NCBI RefSeq assembly: GCF_026151205.1 | Contig: NC_087077.1 | Span: forward strand, 5,146,001-5,210,000 | Reading direction: 5' to 3' | Source of the DNA: Bolinopsis microptera | Taxonomy: Eukaryota > Ctenophora > Tentaculata > Lobata > Bolinopsidae | DNA: 64,000 nt | Shown here: in pieces, positions 21,601-30,159 of the stretch | Position numbering within the stretch: the first letter of the stretch is position 1 | Layout: each line of letters begins with the position of its first letter | Translations under genes and position numbers: made by a program | The notes under the pieces: model-generated | Told to the model about the DNA's origin: nothing | Seen by the model: the letters and a program-made list of their open reading frames with translations, nothing else | The model's database searches: none

Positions 21601-24600
21601 AGGTCACTCAGCGTACCGACTTCCTTAGACATCCTGATAATTGTTATGTGGATCATATATAAGCGACTCTAAAATAATAAAGATGAATTCATAGTATAAT
21701 TGATTGGATTGAAGAAAACAATTCTGATAATAGCAGAAAGTTATTTATCAACTGTGTACTTAAAATAGCACAGATCAGCTGGACATCGCGCAAACAATCT
21801 GAAAAAAATTCCTGCTTTAAGTTACGCGCCATGGGCGCTAATCTTGCAAATGTTTTCTCTACTAAGTGATAACAGCTGTTGGTGGATTGTATCTCTCACC
21901 ATCATTGATGAATTTATCCACCTGTTATGTTTTGTTAATGAGGCCTTAGGTATCACCACGTATAGTACCATTTTAACACTGGCATCATTCTTTTTAAAAA
22001 TAATAACATACAAATACGTTTTGTGCTGTACTAGAAGACCCGTGGTCACATGGAGGAAGTTAATAATATTTTTTTATAGTCAGTTTAAAAAAAATCCGAA
22101 TTATACTATTATAGATAAGTACTGTATCAGTTTGTAGATTATATATTCGCATATATCCACACTATTTACACGTAGAACGTGATATTATTATCAATGCAGT
22201 GTGTACAACACCAACTAAACCGATCAATTGCCAAGCTGCGAAACATTTATTATTCAGAGTTAATTTTTTTCAGAGTTTATCATCATCTATAGACAGCATG
22301 AGAGTAGGCCCTGCTATCTCGATGTTATAATAAGTACTGCAGTAGAAGTATATTTAAAACCATCGGCGAAGCAAACGTTGTGGCTGTATTGTAGTATCAG
22401 GCCATTGAAATTACTGCTAAGGTATATTATGAAGAATTATGTATGATAAATAATACTTAATTACTGAAGACGAGCATGATTAATAAAGGCGTGGACTCGG
22501 TAGTTGCTAAAACGGGGCACCGACTACAAATTACAAGCGATTAGGCGCGTTAACATAAAGGGTAGAGCGTCATACTGCTCACTGCACTATACTATTATAC
22601 GAGGCGAGGCGAGTATGTGAGGCTTATCGGTTACTTATTGAACTTAGTTAATTGTTTTATACACAGCTGCCTGCAAATAACAAAAATGGTTTGTAGGTGA
22701 CCAGTGTCATTATTCCGCTGATCACCTGATTCGTCCACACGCCCATTCTAGTCCTCAGGTGCAACTAATCCGATTCTGAAGCTTGCTCAAACGACGCAGA
22801 AGTTATTTATTAACATATTATATATTAAACTGTTGGACAGACGCAAAATGTTCGCAGGGAACATATTATTTCATGTTATGGAACAACACATTGGCAAAAG
22901 ATGATATAATGAACATTAAGAGTCATTATATGGGACATTAGAGGGGCACTGTATAGTGATTTTTTTTAGAGGTTCGCCAGGTAATTATTGCGGTAATAGT
23001 ACTCCTATTATATATATCAGACAAGTAAAGGATTTGTTGTCTATTTTTTGCGATCATGAGCATTTCTATAGATTTCTTATTCTTCTCTTTTATTTCCGAG
23101 AAGTGTATCCAATAATTTAATTATCAGCTGTCCTTGAAAAATATCTACATGCTTACATGCTTAGCATCTTAGAGTTAGAGGGCAAAAACATGTTTGTAAC
23201 ACAAACTGTTCGGAAAGTGCAAATTATATGAGATAGTGGCACATCAATCTTCTCATTTCCCCGTCTACGCTTTTATGTTAGACGTAACAACTAAAACTAG
23301 TAACAGAGCATCGTGGAATTTGCTAATGTTATGTACTAAAGTAAGGGACCTAAACTCTCATTGGTCCGTTTTACTCACCTGTTTTGTAAGTGAGCCATTA
23401 TGTTGAGCCACGTGCTTTTCTAAAACTGGTTTTATTTTACTTTGTGGCATTAGTATTATAGGTGCTATCAATATTTTCAATTTAAATAGTTTACTAATTC
23501 ATCAACCTATAACAGTAAAATATTATAGTTATATCAGGATAATGAGCGGTAAGTTATTTAGGTATAGCTACATAGTAGATAATACGGGCGATGACAAAAA
23601 ATGGAACTTTTTTCAAATCCTTTTTTGTGATCACCCATTATGGCTTACATAATTGATAATATGGCCAACATAAGGTCACCGGGACCGAAAATTATAATAG
23701 TAATTTAGGAAAGGAAGGAAGCAGTAATAAACTTTAACATTACTAAATTTTGAAAGAAATGCCCCCTTGCATTATACCAAAAGTAAAGATTGAAAAAACG
23801 TATATGAAATGAAAATATTAACTTTAAGATAGTAAGCTTTATAGAACAAGTTAAGCAAACCCGTTACTAGTAGGTAAACATTGAAGAAGGAAAGATTTAG
23901 TCTGTGTTTTATTTCGTTATCTGGTCTCAGAGTGGACAAATTAAACAATTAATCCACCAAAAATGTTTACCAGTACAATTCTTCCAGTCGACAGTGCTCG
24001 AATATCAGTGGTAAAAATTCGACCACCGCCAATACTAAATTCAACACCTCAAACTATCTGGTTAGAGAGCCTATGTATTATGTAAAATGTATTAATGCAT
24101 TATGTACAATTCTTCGTTCCAAAGATTGTACGCCGAACCATTCCGATCCACACAACTCAATTTTGAAGACCCTAAATCAGACACTTTTTTCCAAAATCTG
24201 CTGGGATTTATAGTTTCATTTAAACATTTCAAGGCCGTTTGCGCAAGAAATTCTTGAAATGTTTATAATTACTTATTTAGATATATCTCTCTTATATCGC
24301 TCTTATATATAATAGCCTCTAATCCTACCAAGCAGCCAGCCTTATGCAAATCCACACCAACCCTCTCGCCAGATATCTTGGTTAAAAGTAATAGATGAAT
24401 GCATCTCTAAGAGTATTATAGGGGGTAGAGGGGTCCGGGGAATAGGGGGGGGGGGGGGGTTTGGAGTGAGCATGGGGGAGAATTTGTGTAATTTTAATAA
24501 TAATAAATCAAAATAAATAAACTACTTACAGAAACTTTTAAATTGCCGGATTTCCCACCGACAGTACGGAATCTCTACTTTACTTCCTTTACTCCAGATC

Positions 24601-27600
24601 CACATAGCTTGATGGGAGATATTCGCAACGTGTCTGCAATAAGATAGTTGTAGTAAGGGACCGTTCACATATTACATAATCAGTTTTTGCTCCTCCGTAA
24701 TCGATTATAATAACCTTGTTCAATTTAATTTGAGATTTAATAGTGAAACACAAGGATCACATCTTAAAATACATGGGAATCTTGGAAAATAAGTATTTCT
24801 TCATAGCCATTAGTACTGGCTATAAAAAAATACTGACACTGAAATAAATCACTTACTTTTTCCACTTTCCACCTCCGCTGATCGCTATTACTTTCGCATA
24901 ACCCCAATTGCCTTGTTTGTTTCTGCCTCCAAAGTCCAATTTCATCCAGCCCTGCTCCAACACTGCAGAACATCTCCAGGCTCCATTTGTAACTACCACA
25001 TCTTCTCCGTCTTCATTTGTCAGTGAGGCTAGTATACCAGCAGTGAACGATTTTGTCGGATGAGGAGCGTTGTAAGCTCTTATAGCTATGAGACGAGGCA
25101 TGACAGAAAGTGAGAATACGTCTTCTTCATCCCACTTGTCCTCTTGAACATAAAAAAGGTCATTTAAACAATATATACAATATATACAATATACACAATA
25201 TACATTCAGTTAAATCAAGTAATGCAATTGGTAGAGCACAATAAAATCAAGTGTTGCAATTCGCAGAGCACAGTACATTATTATAGGTAACAGAAATATT
25301 GCTACCAATATTTGTGAACTATAAATAATCACCTTGGACACTGTGTTTGGTATCGTCCACATATAAAGCGGTTATTTTGTCATCTGCAGTTACTCTTAGT
25401 TGCAGCTCACCTGAATGGATTAAGGCTACTTGGCTAGGTTAACAGTTAAATTTGTGATCCCACTCTTGCCATTTTAATATAGTTTAACATTAACAGGTTT
25501 TAACGGATTTTTGGGTTCAGAAAATAGATAATTTTAGATTTTGGTAAATTAGTGTTATCGCATACCTTGGACCATCGTTGTAATAAGTACGATTACAAGT
25601 ACGTCAACCAGGAATAGCGCTTTCATGTTCTATACAAAGGTGATCTACAAGTACAAGTTAGTTAGTTTAAAAACGTGTTAGTTAAAAGACGTGTTAGTTA
25701 AAAAACGTGTTAGTTAAAAGATGTGTTAGTTAAAAAACGTGTTAGTTAAAAGACGTGTTAGTTAAAACGACATTTAACAAGAAACTCGTGTTAAATTATC
25801 TGTTGTAAACCCATTTAGGGATAAGGGATTAAGCATGGCAATTTGAAAACTTTGGCTAGAATACTGAGTTTCGTCTGAATCCCATCTTATTGTAATGATG
25901 AATATTCAACCCTTGCCAAAGATATCTCTAAACATATATTAGAGAATCTGATCTTCATGAATTCTAGGCAAATCAAGAATTGGGGAGCAGAGAGAACTGC
26001 TATAGGGAGCAAAACTGCTAAAGAGAGAAATACGTGTAAGGGGGAAACGCTTATTTATAATTTCTATTGTCCATCTGTCCTTAACGAAACGAGGATGCGA
26101 GATAGCCATGTTTGCTGTGCAATTATATCGACTACGTTACGTCTTTTGTAGCATTATAAATGTGGCTTTATTCTTCGAGTTAGAGAGTCTAAAGAGAGCG
26201 TATAGATATGGTTTATTTTCCAAGAGAGATGTTCCCTTGACAGAAACATATTGTCAGGGATATGGGGAGGAGGCATTGAGTAACCGTAGCCGTTAGGTCT
26301 AAATAAATGTGTGATAGAATTAGACTTTTAAATACATGCGCGTTAATGGGAGTCCACGTGCAGAGTACTGGCTGTCAAGAAGATATTGTCTTGACATCTC
26401 AACTCCCGAGTAAACCCATTCCATAGAATACGAAATCTGTTGAATAATTAAAAAAAACTCTGGTTTGAGAGCCATTATTATGTAAAATTCTTCGTTGCCC
26501 AAAGTTGTAGACCCAGCCGGTGGATCACAATTCACAATGAATAGTTATTTTAGACATTTAGACAAGTAGATAATGTTAATCGGGCCCCTAAGAGGAATGG
26601 AATGAATGTGTGCGATTTGCATTATGGATCTCGGTGAGGGACTGGTTTTAGTGGCTATTATATGGTTTGAAAAATTCTTGAATCTTGGTACACAGATAAA
26701 TTAGATCAAGGAAGAAGAAAATAAAGTGGATCCATCAGAAAATCAATAGAGTAGAAAGTCTAGAAGTGTGATGCTGAATTGGAGATGAAGTTTTTAACAG
26801 AAATGTTTAAGATTTCAGTCAATTAACTCGTTAGCATGACGTTAACATGGTTAAATTATATTGGCCTGAATACTGATCGCGACCATAAAATACAACAACA
26901 TTTCAAACAAATCTTAAATTTTTTGACATTCATCAAACTTCGCCGACAGCTAATTGGAATTTGTATTGTGTGTGATTATTAGAGAACGTGCAATTAGGAC
27001 TTTTTGTGGCCCTGCAAGAGAGTCTCAGAAAGTCCATTACAAAAAATGATTTGATTTGATTTGATTGCTAACGGACTAATACTGAATAGCTTTATAGAAT
27101 GAAATAAACATTTTCTTGTGTTTGAACTTAGGAAAAGTTCTCTTTATTTTGACTGTACATCCTCATGTAACAGGTTGATCAAGTTGAGAAGGTTTTTACA
27201 TGAAGTTTATGTAGGTAGATGATAGGGAGTAACCCACTTTGTATTCCAATTAATACGCAAATTCGGCCATTTTATAGCCCATTCAAAGACCGCTGTAAGT
27301 TTTGAGAGCCCTAAAAGTATTCAGATATAAGTAGATTAAGCTTGTATATATAATAGGCTTTTAAAACATCGACTTGCGACACTTTATAAGCCTTTCCAAA
27401 AGTAATTGTTTTATTGAAATTTTTGTTTCATTGATAACTTCAATTCATTCAGATCTTGTATTTGTACGTGCTTGTAAAATTCATCCTTGTGTTTCATATT
27501 GAACAGATATACAATAAAGTTCTAAGTAGTAGTTTATCACATCAGTGAGCAGTATATAATCGATCATTTTTGCTAAATTCCCCCTAATTGGGAACGAATA

Positions 27601-30097
27601 TTATGCGGAGTGAAACCATGTGATCCTAATTGGACTCATGAATTAAATACCCCAATTTACCGTTCACGGTACACTGTACACTGTACAGCCCAATTTACCG
27701 TACTATTTTCCTTTCCCCCCTGTGCATGGCAAATCGGGGGTTTACAATTTACTGTATTTCAAGGTTCGACCCAAATTATGTCTGAAACTGATCTAGGCTT
27801 TTATATCCATTGACTTGCAACGAGTTAAAAGCCTTTCCAAAAGTAAAATTTTGTTTTCTTAAAATTTTGTTTTCCTGACTATTATGTGCACAGATCCTCG
27901 ATTTATAAGTCCTTGTAGAAAATATCCTTGTGTTTCGTATTCAACAAACATACACTCGATTTCTGATTAGCAGATTATCGAAGAATGCTGCAGTCATGTC
28001 TTTATTCAGATACATAATATCATTATTAATGATTTTTTAATTAATGAATTATGTACTGAGTTTTTTCTACAGCAACTTTTGCCACAACACAATATTTCGA
28101 TTAACAATATATATTTTGTCAAGCAGCTGCATCCTTGATCCATAAATTGACTTCGACAGGTCATTTATGAAAAGTTTGAATAAGCGCTTGAGAAATGAGA
28201 ATCGCATGGTGTGTGTGAACTGCTCTCTAGAAGATTTCTTTCATACAGTTTCGGAAGTGCCTAATTTTCTGTCTAACAGTTCTGATTCTCTGGATCTCCA
28301 AGGTTTAAATCAGCATATAATAACCATAAAAAGATGTAAAACTGGTCCCTGGCCCAGCGGCTCTATCCTCAGTAACCAACCAGTGACCAGTCCTGATACA
28401 ATAGTTTTCAAGATAAGTGCGATCGATTAAATCCACTAGGCTGCAAGATACTAGATAGGTTTACTAAGCGTTAAATATTCAGCGAGGTTGAAAGAATCGT
28501 TTACGAGGCACCAAACTGTCCAAAATTGTCTTGGGTTCTTGACAAATTCAAGAAATCGTTACGTCAGGGCATGTGGGAAAGTTTTTTTTGCTGCTATGTC
28601 ATGTTCGTATAAAAGCCTGGCTATGGCTTCACTTGGTTTGATCACTTCACAGTGAGCACATTTCAATGCAGATCTAAAACGGATACACATCGTTTGGTCT
28701 TGATTACAGAAGGGGGAGGGGTAAGAATTGCCAAAAAATTGACTATCCTTATTTTGTGAAGGACCCCTAAACTAAAAACTGTCTCCTCAGAGTTCCGGAA
28801 GATGTGGGCAGAGTTTGAGTGGGAGAACAAGGTGTCGGTACAGAGCAACATTAACGATATGAACCAGTACCTGGATCACATTCTCAAATGTACTAACATG
28901 AAATGTCTCACTCCCAAACAGGTAATTTACTCAGCCCAGCTAAGTTAAACCCCTAGATTTTGATATTTTAGTGTGATTTTATCGCGATTTCGTGCCTTTT
29001 ACCGCCGTGCTAATATTGTGTTACAAGATGGTATATCACCTAGAAAATTGCTATGCTCGTATGATAGTTACCTAATGTGCGCTAATATTATGGCGGTAAA
29101 AACCACTATATTGGTCATAATTTAACCCGCCAAAATATGATGGTAGTATGGTATTGAGTTAATTAATATGGGAAATAATAACACAAAGCTACTCCTGCTC
29201 ACAATCCTTCCCACCAGGCACTGGAAGGGGACTGCGGGTTCTTAGCCGCTAATCTCTACGCTAAAAGTGTTTTCGGAGAAGACGCTCTTGCCAACATCAG
29301 GTATGTTAATTAACTACAAACCTCGACTAGACTTACTCGACTCGACTTTGCGCGGCTTCAACGTCCGAACAGAGATAGTTTTTTTCCAAATCTGTCTATC
29401 CAGCATGAGTTTGTTAATCTCCTTGCTGTCGGCAAGCCGCGTGTCCTTCCGAAGGATGTCAATATATGTGAGGTGTGGTCTTCCCCTTCGACGATGTCCT
29501 TGAAGGGGTTCCCAGAAGAGAAGTTGATGACTCATAAGTTCTTCATGTCTGGCTAAATGACCTGAGTCTCATCCTCCGTGCAGCTATCTTATCAGATGCT
29601 CTGATGAGGTGTCCATACACCTTGGCGTTAGTCTGCCGCTCTTTCCAGTCAATGTTAAGTGCCATCCTCAGCATTCTCGTATAACATCCATCAATACGTT
29701 TTGCGAGGGTCTGGCTGACAGTCCAATTTTCAGAGCCATATAGAAGGATGGACTCGACTGTAGCCAGGAACAAACCTCTTTAAAATTAATGTATTAGTTT
29801 GAAAGAGAATTTCACCCCGTTGTAACAACACTGTAACAACACTGTAACAACACCTGTAACAACACCTGTAATAACACTGTAGCAACACCTGTAACAACAC
29901 TGTAACAACACCTGTAACACCACTGTAACAACACTGTCCTACTCTGTATTAACCATGTTTTATTCCCCAGTATTGAGAAGATGTCTGATTCTGGCGCCCT
30001 GTCCGGTCATATCCGAATCAGAGCTAAGAGCCAGGGAATGGCACTTTCTCTAGGCGACAAGATTACTCACAGTCAGAAGAAGGAAGCCGGGGCTTAA
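9629..30097 (+). CDS. COPB1: COPB1, coatomer subunit beta (beta-COP), 19 exons
   Basis: Complete gene. Exons: 9629-9722, 9898-10121, 10251-10430, 10654-10810, 11149-11272, 11544-11718, 11871-12039, 12310-12431, 14051-14176, 16712-16828, 17045-17263, 17496-17653, 17998-18156, 18355-18463, 18802-19020, 19251-19401, 28791-28921, 29218-29300, 29971-30097. All introns are GT-AG, phases agree, and the spliced CDS is 2844 nt (947 aa; human about 953). It starts [13 protein letters not shown], continues with the HEAT-like adaptin N-terminal region ([28 protein letters not shown]), a variable Ser/Thr-rich linker in exon 11, then the coatamer beta C-terminal domain ([31 protein letters not shown]) and appendage ([20 protein letters not shown]). 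It is a subunit of the COPI coat for Golgi-to-ER retrograde transport, and is cytosolic or Golgi-membrane bound. Introns 8, 9, 12, 16 and 18 carry transposons; intron 16 (9.4 kb) also carries two nested antisense genes. Confidence 0.97.
10816..11000. repeat. 15-bp tandem repeat in COPB1 intron 4
   Basis: About a dozen units of TAACTAATTAAATTG with few changes, starting just after the exon 4 donor at 10811. The unit length is a multiple of three, so antisense ORFs run through it (Ser-Tyr-Asn-Leu-Ile repeats), but they are by-products. Confidence 0.9.
11455..11510. repeat. Short ACTGTAA tandem repeat
   Basis: Degenerate tandem copies of CTGTAAA/CTGTATA within COPB1 intron 5, about six copies. 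Confidence 0.7.
12647..13819 (+). CDS. LINE reverse transcriptase fragment (C-terminal part)
   Basis: 390 codons. Residues about 10-120 carry RT motifs [27 protein letters not shown] and the catalytic YADD. The rest is the CR1/L2-type C-terminal region, including [28 protein letters not shown] and NYLQDMF. The fingers domain and the endonuclease are missing because the copy is truncated. The listed ATG is fortuitous. It reads in the same direction as COPB1 but is intronic. Confidence 0.9.
   Translation: MLLCKFDYKTATVLMLLDLSAAFDTVDHNLLLRILRQEIGIRGTALSWFTSFLKGRCQRIRLGKSVSETITIRFGVPQGSVLGPVLFNIYIRSLYRCVKESSFSIIGYADDHQIMKSFKPSDQVKILSNQLRNCFLSIKNWMSQYYLQLNDSKTQLIVFGPKKVLNEIELHGVEIAPNTLVMFVPTVKNLGLVMDNRLVFDKQIVNLKKKCFHTLRNIRKIRFLLSPNQIKIIVNSLVVSCLDYCNGLYFGIGEKLLHQLQLLQNAAAKAVTGKYKHDHLDDDLIKLHWLDVKKRIVFKILLLSHKSLLGLTPNYLQDMFKYAHHGHSLKLIVPSCNSKFGERSFSVVAPKIYNRLPVTITSAQSLECFKAFLKTYLFKLSPDELEKLYR
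12650..14035 (+). mobile_element. 5'-truncated CR1/L2-like LINE in COPB1 intron 8
   Basis: Contains one reverse-transcriptase ORF (12647-13819) that begins inside the catalytic domain, then a 3' UTR of about 210 bp ending in TTATTATTATTATAAC. The 3' tail of simple ATT repeats and the 5' truncation are typical of target-primed integration. The tail ends about 20 bp before the COPB1 exon 9 acceptor (14049-14050). A second copy of the same 3' UTR lies in inverted orientation at 17690-17887. Confidence 0.85.
14448..14572. repeat. About 35-bp tandem repeat, four copies, in the hAT-like element
   Basis: Four degenerate copies of a unit like AAATCTGAGGACCAAATTTG followed by CGCATTTTCC, just inside the left subterminal region. 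Confidence 0.75.
14634..15512. repeat. 255-bp tandem repeat, about 3.3 copies, in the hAT-like element
   Basis: The word GAGTCATTCTCGATAC recurs at 14914, 15169 and 15424, exactly 255 bp apart. A longer first copy starts near 14634 and a partial last copy ends near 15512. Copies are nearly identical. Minus-strand ORFs inside them are repetitive by-products. Confidence 0.9.
15516..15719. repeat. About 20-bp tandem repeat (AAAGTTGACCAGNNGACAT)
   Basis: Ten copies of a 19-21 bp unit alternating between AAAGTTGACC and AAAACTTGACC forms, each ending in GACAT. All minus-strand frames remain open through it, giving spurious ORFs. Confidence 0.9.
15745..16326 (-). CDS. FLYWCH-type zinc-finger protein carried by the hAT-like element
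   Basis: 193 codons from ATG at 16326. Residues about 85-150 fit a FLYWCH finger: [15 protein letters not shown], a strand ending YRC, a second Cys in NGNCPA, and the closing HNH in [15 protein letters not shown] domains bind DNA and are common in animal transposon proteins, mostly of the MULE type. No transposase catalytic domain follows, so the protein may be a DNA-binding accessory or a remnant. There are no visible introns or homopolymer breaks. It is read antisense to COPB1. Confidence 0.6.
   Translation of the reverse strand: MISNVAMSYVLYDESRYQYYITFNRRQETSSFDHLQFTTIAMEYYDLLNPIPLSLPSIEPLPLEAYINLDDILSPVPCTNLLEVLTTSRGKPMVVHEDNLFQQRSELKNNISYRCNQYHARNGNCPATITTDKNRSLLLSFNGPHNHPDRSPNSLEKHKKRHRLHVTYNTKQITMTLSMTKYLTSDDSITTLI
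17430..17461. repeat. Poly-C tract before COPB1 exon 12
   Basis: A run of C broken by TT, about 30 nt upstream of the exon 12 acceptor; it may serve as the polypyrimidine tract. Confidence 0.6.
17690..17887 (-). mobile_element. 3' UTR fragment of the same LINE family as at 12650-14035
   Basis: The reverse complement reads CGATAACTGTG..., then matches the other copy along its length: CTTTGCATAATA, AGTATTGACG, TTTCTGGGATGA and AATTTCAATTTATTATTA. It ends in the same ATT-repeat tail. It sits in COPB1 intron 12, opposite in orientation to the gene and to the larger copy. Confidence 0.85.
19898..21656 (-). CDS. Rhodopsin-family (class A) GPCR nested in COPB1 intron 16, four exons
   Basis: Minus-strand exons: 21397-21656, 21201-21055, 20501-20391, 20309-19898. 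Phases match and the spliced length is 930 nt (309 aa). Exon 1 holds TM1 ([18 protein letters not shown], with the conserved Asn) and TM2 ([17 protein letters not shown]). Exon 2 holds TM3 with the disulfide Cys (WLFGRILC) and [12 protein letters not shown] where DRY is usual. Exon 3 holds TM4 ([13 protein letters not shown]). Exon 4 holds the loop-2 Cys, TM5 ([18 protein letters not shown]), TM6 with SWLP in place of CWxP, and TM7 with SPLAY in place of NPxxY. It is a plasma-membrane receptor; the ligand is unknown. Altered DRY and NPxxY motifs are common in lineage-specific invertebrate receptors. The start could instead be the Met at about 21632. Confidence 0.88.
20585..21074. repeat. 20-bp minisatellite seeded on a GPCR splice donor
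   Basis: About 24 tandem copies of AAAGTACCTGAGTGTACAAT. On the minus strand each copy reads ...CACTCAG-GTACTTTATT, a good 5' splice site. The end of GPCR exon 2 (TTTATTATATACTCAG-GTACTT, 21051-21070) is itself the first repeat unit, so the array begins at the splice junction and repeats it through the intron. All three minus-strand frames remain open over most of the array. Confidence 0.95.
21657..24521. other. COPB1 intron 16 between the nested genes
   Basis: AT-rich intron sequence that probably includes the GPCR promoter just above 21656. I find no supported exons. A poly-G run of about 14 lies near 24447-24460. The ORFs here are short and featureless. Confidence 0.5.
24522..25626 (-). 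CDS. Small secreted beta-sandwich protein nested in COPB1 intron 16, four exons
   Basis: Minus-strand exons: 25626-25566, 25410-25333, 25142-24857, 24633-24522. All junctions are GT-AG, phases agree, and the total is 537 nt (178 aa). Exon 1 is a signal peptide ([20 protein letters not shown]). Exons 2-4 give one domain: [20 protein letters not shown], then [35 protein letters not shown] and a closing [10 protein letters not shown] with PYCRW. This pattern of a DD-x-Y-V-D/N loop, an IA-V/I-x-A-x-N strand and a late W-I-W/CR motif is a galactose-binding-like beta-sandwich seen in many secreted proteins of cnidarians and other early animals, where roles are mostly unknown. Expect secretion and carbohydrate or protein binding; that function is inferred. 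Confidence 0.75.
25160..25206. repeat. Short AATATATACA microsatellite
   Basis: Three to four imperfect copies of CAATATATA/CAATATACA in an intron of the nested secreted gene. Confidence 0.6.
25658..25772. repeat. 17-bp tandem repeat upstream of the secreted gene
   Basis: Six to seven copies of GTTAGTTAAAARACGT, lying about 30-145 bp upstream of the start codon of the nested secreted gene, and therefore in its presumed promoter. Confidence 0.85.
25773..28790. other. Rest of COPB1 intron 16
   Basis: No supported gene. Two diverged copies of one sequence lie at about 27350-27540 and 27790-27985. A TTGATTTGATTTGATT tail at 27048-27068 may be the 3' end of an old retroelement. An 87-codon ORF at 28167-28430 shows no recognisable features. 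Confidence 0.5.
27350..27985. repeat. Two diverged direct copies of a dispersed sequence
   Basis: Copy A, about 27350-27540, and copy B, about 27790-27985, share GGCTTTTA, GACTTGC, AAGCCTTTCCAAAAGTAA, ATCCTTGTGTTTC and AACA-ATACA in the same order, with many substitutions. Confidence 0.65.
29305..29790 (-). mobile_element. LINE 3'-coding fragment (RTE-like C-terminus) in COPB1 intron 18
   Basis: Two adjacent minus-strand ORFs (29773-29543 and 29535-29314) are one broken C-terminal domain. The first has [28 protein letters not shown] and [19 protein letters not shown]. The second has [20 protein letters not shown]. This GRP-x2-TYID ending is characteristic of endonuclease-RT LINEs of RTE type. 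A frameshift near 29540 separates the pieces. The fragment begins within about 10 bp of the exon 18 splice donor. Confidence 0.8.
29820..29940. repeat. 11-12 bp tandem repeat (TGTAACAACAC)
   Basis: About ten units of TGTAACAACAC with an optional extra C, in COPB1 intron 18 just before exon 19. Confidence 0.85.
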
Positions 30098-30151
30098 CTT
30101 GACGTCATTATATTGGTTTTGAGTGCATGAAGGAAATATGGATTCTAAGAA

Positions 30152-30157
30152 AATAAA
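30152..30157 (+). terminator. COPB1 polyadenylation signal AATAAA
   Basis: AATAAA lies 55 nt after the COPB1 stop codon (30095-30097); it is the first such hexamer downstream. Confidence 0.75.
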
Positions 30158-30159
30158 CC

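Noticed and set aside
22138-24440. Additional exons of a nested gene
   Set aside because: No frame with coding-like text and matching splice sites was found.
24443-24462. Poly-G run as a G-quadruplex
   Set aside because: A single uninterrupted run of uncertain length, not four separated G tracts.
28167-28430. 87-codon ORF in COPB1 intron 16
   Set aside because: No signal peptide, domain or splice context; consistent with chance.
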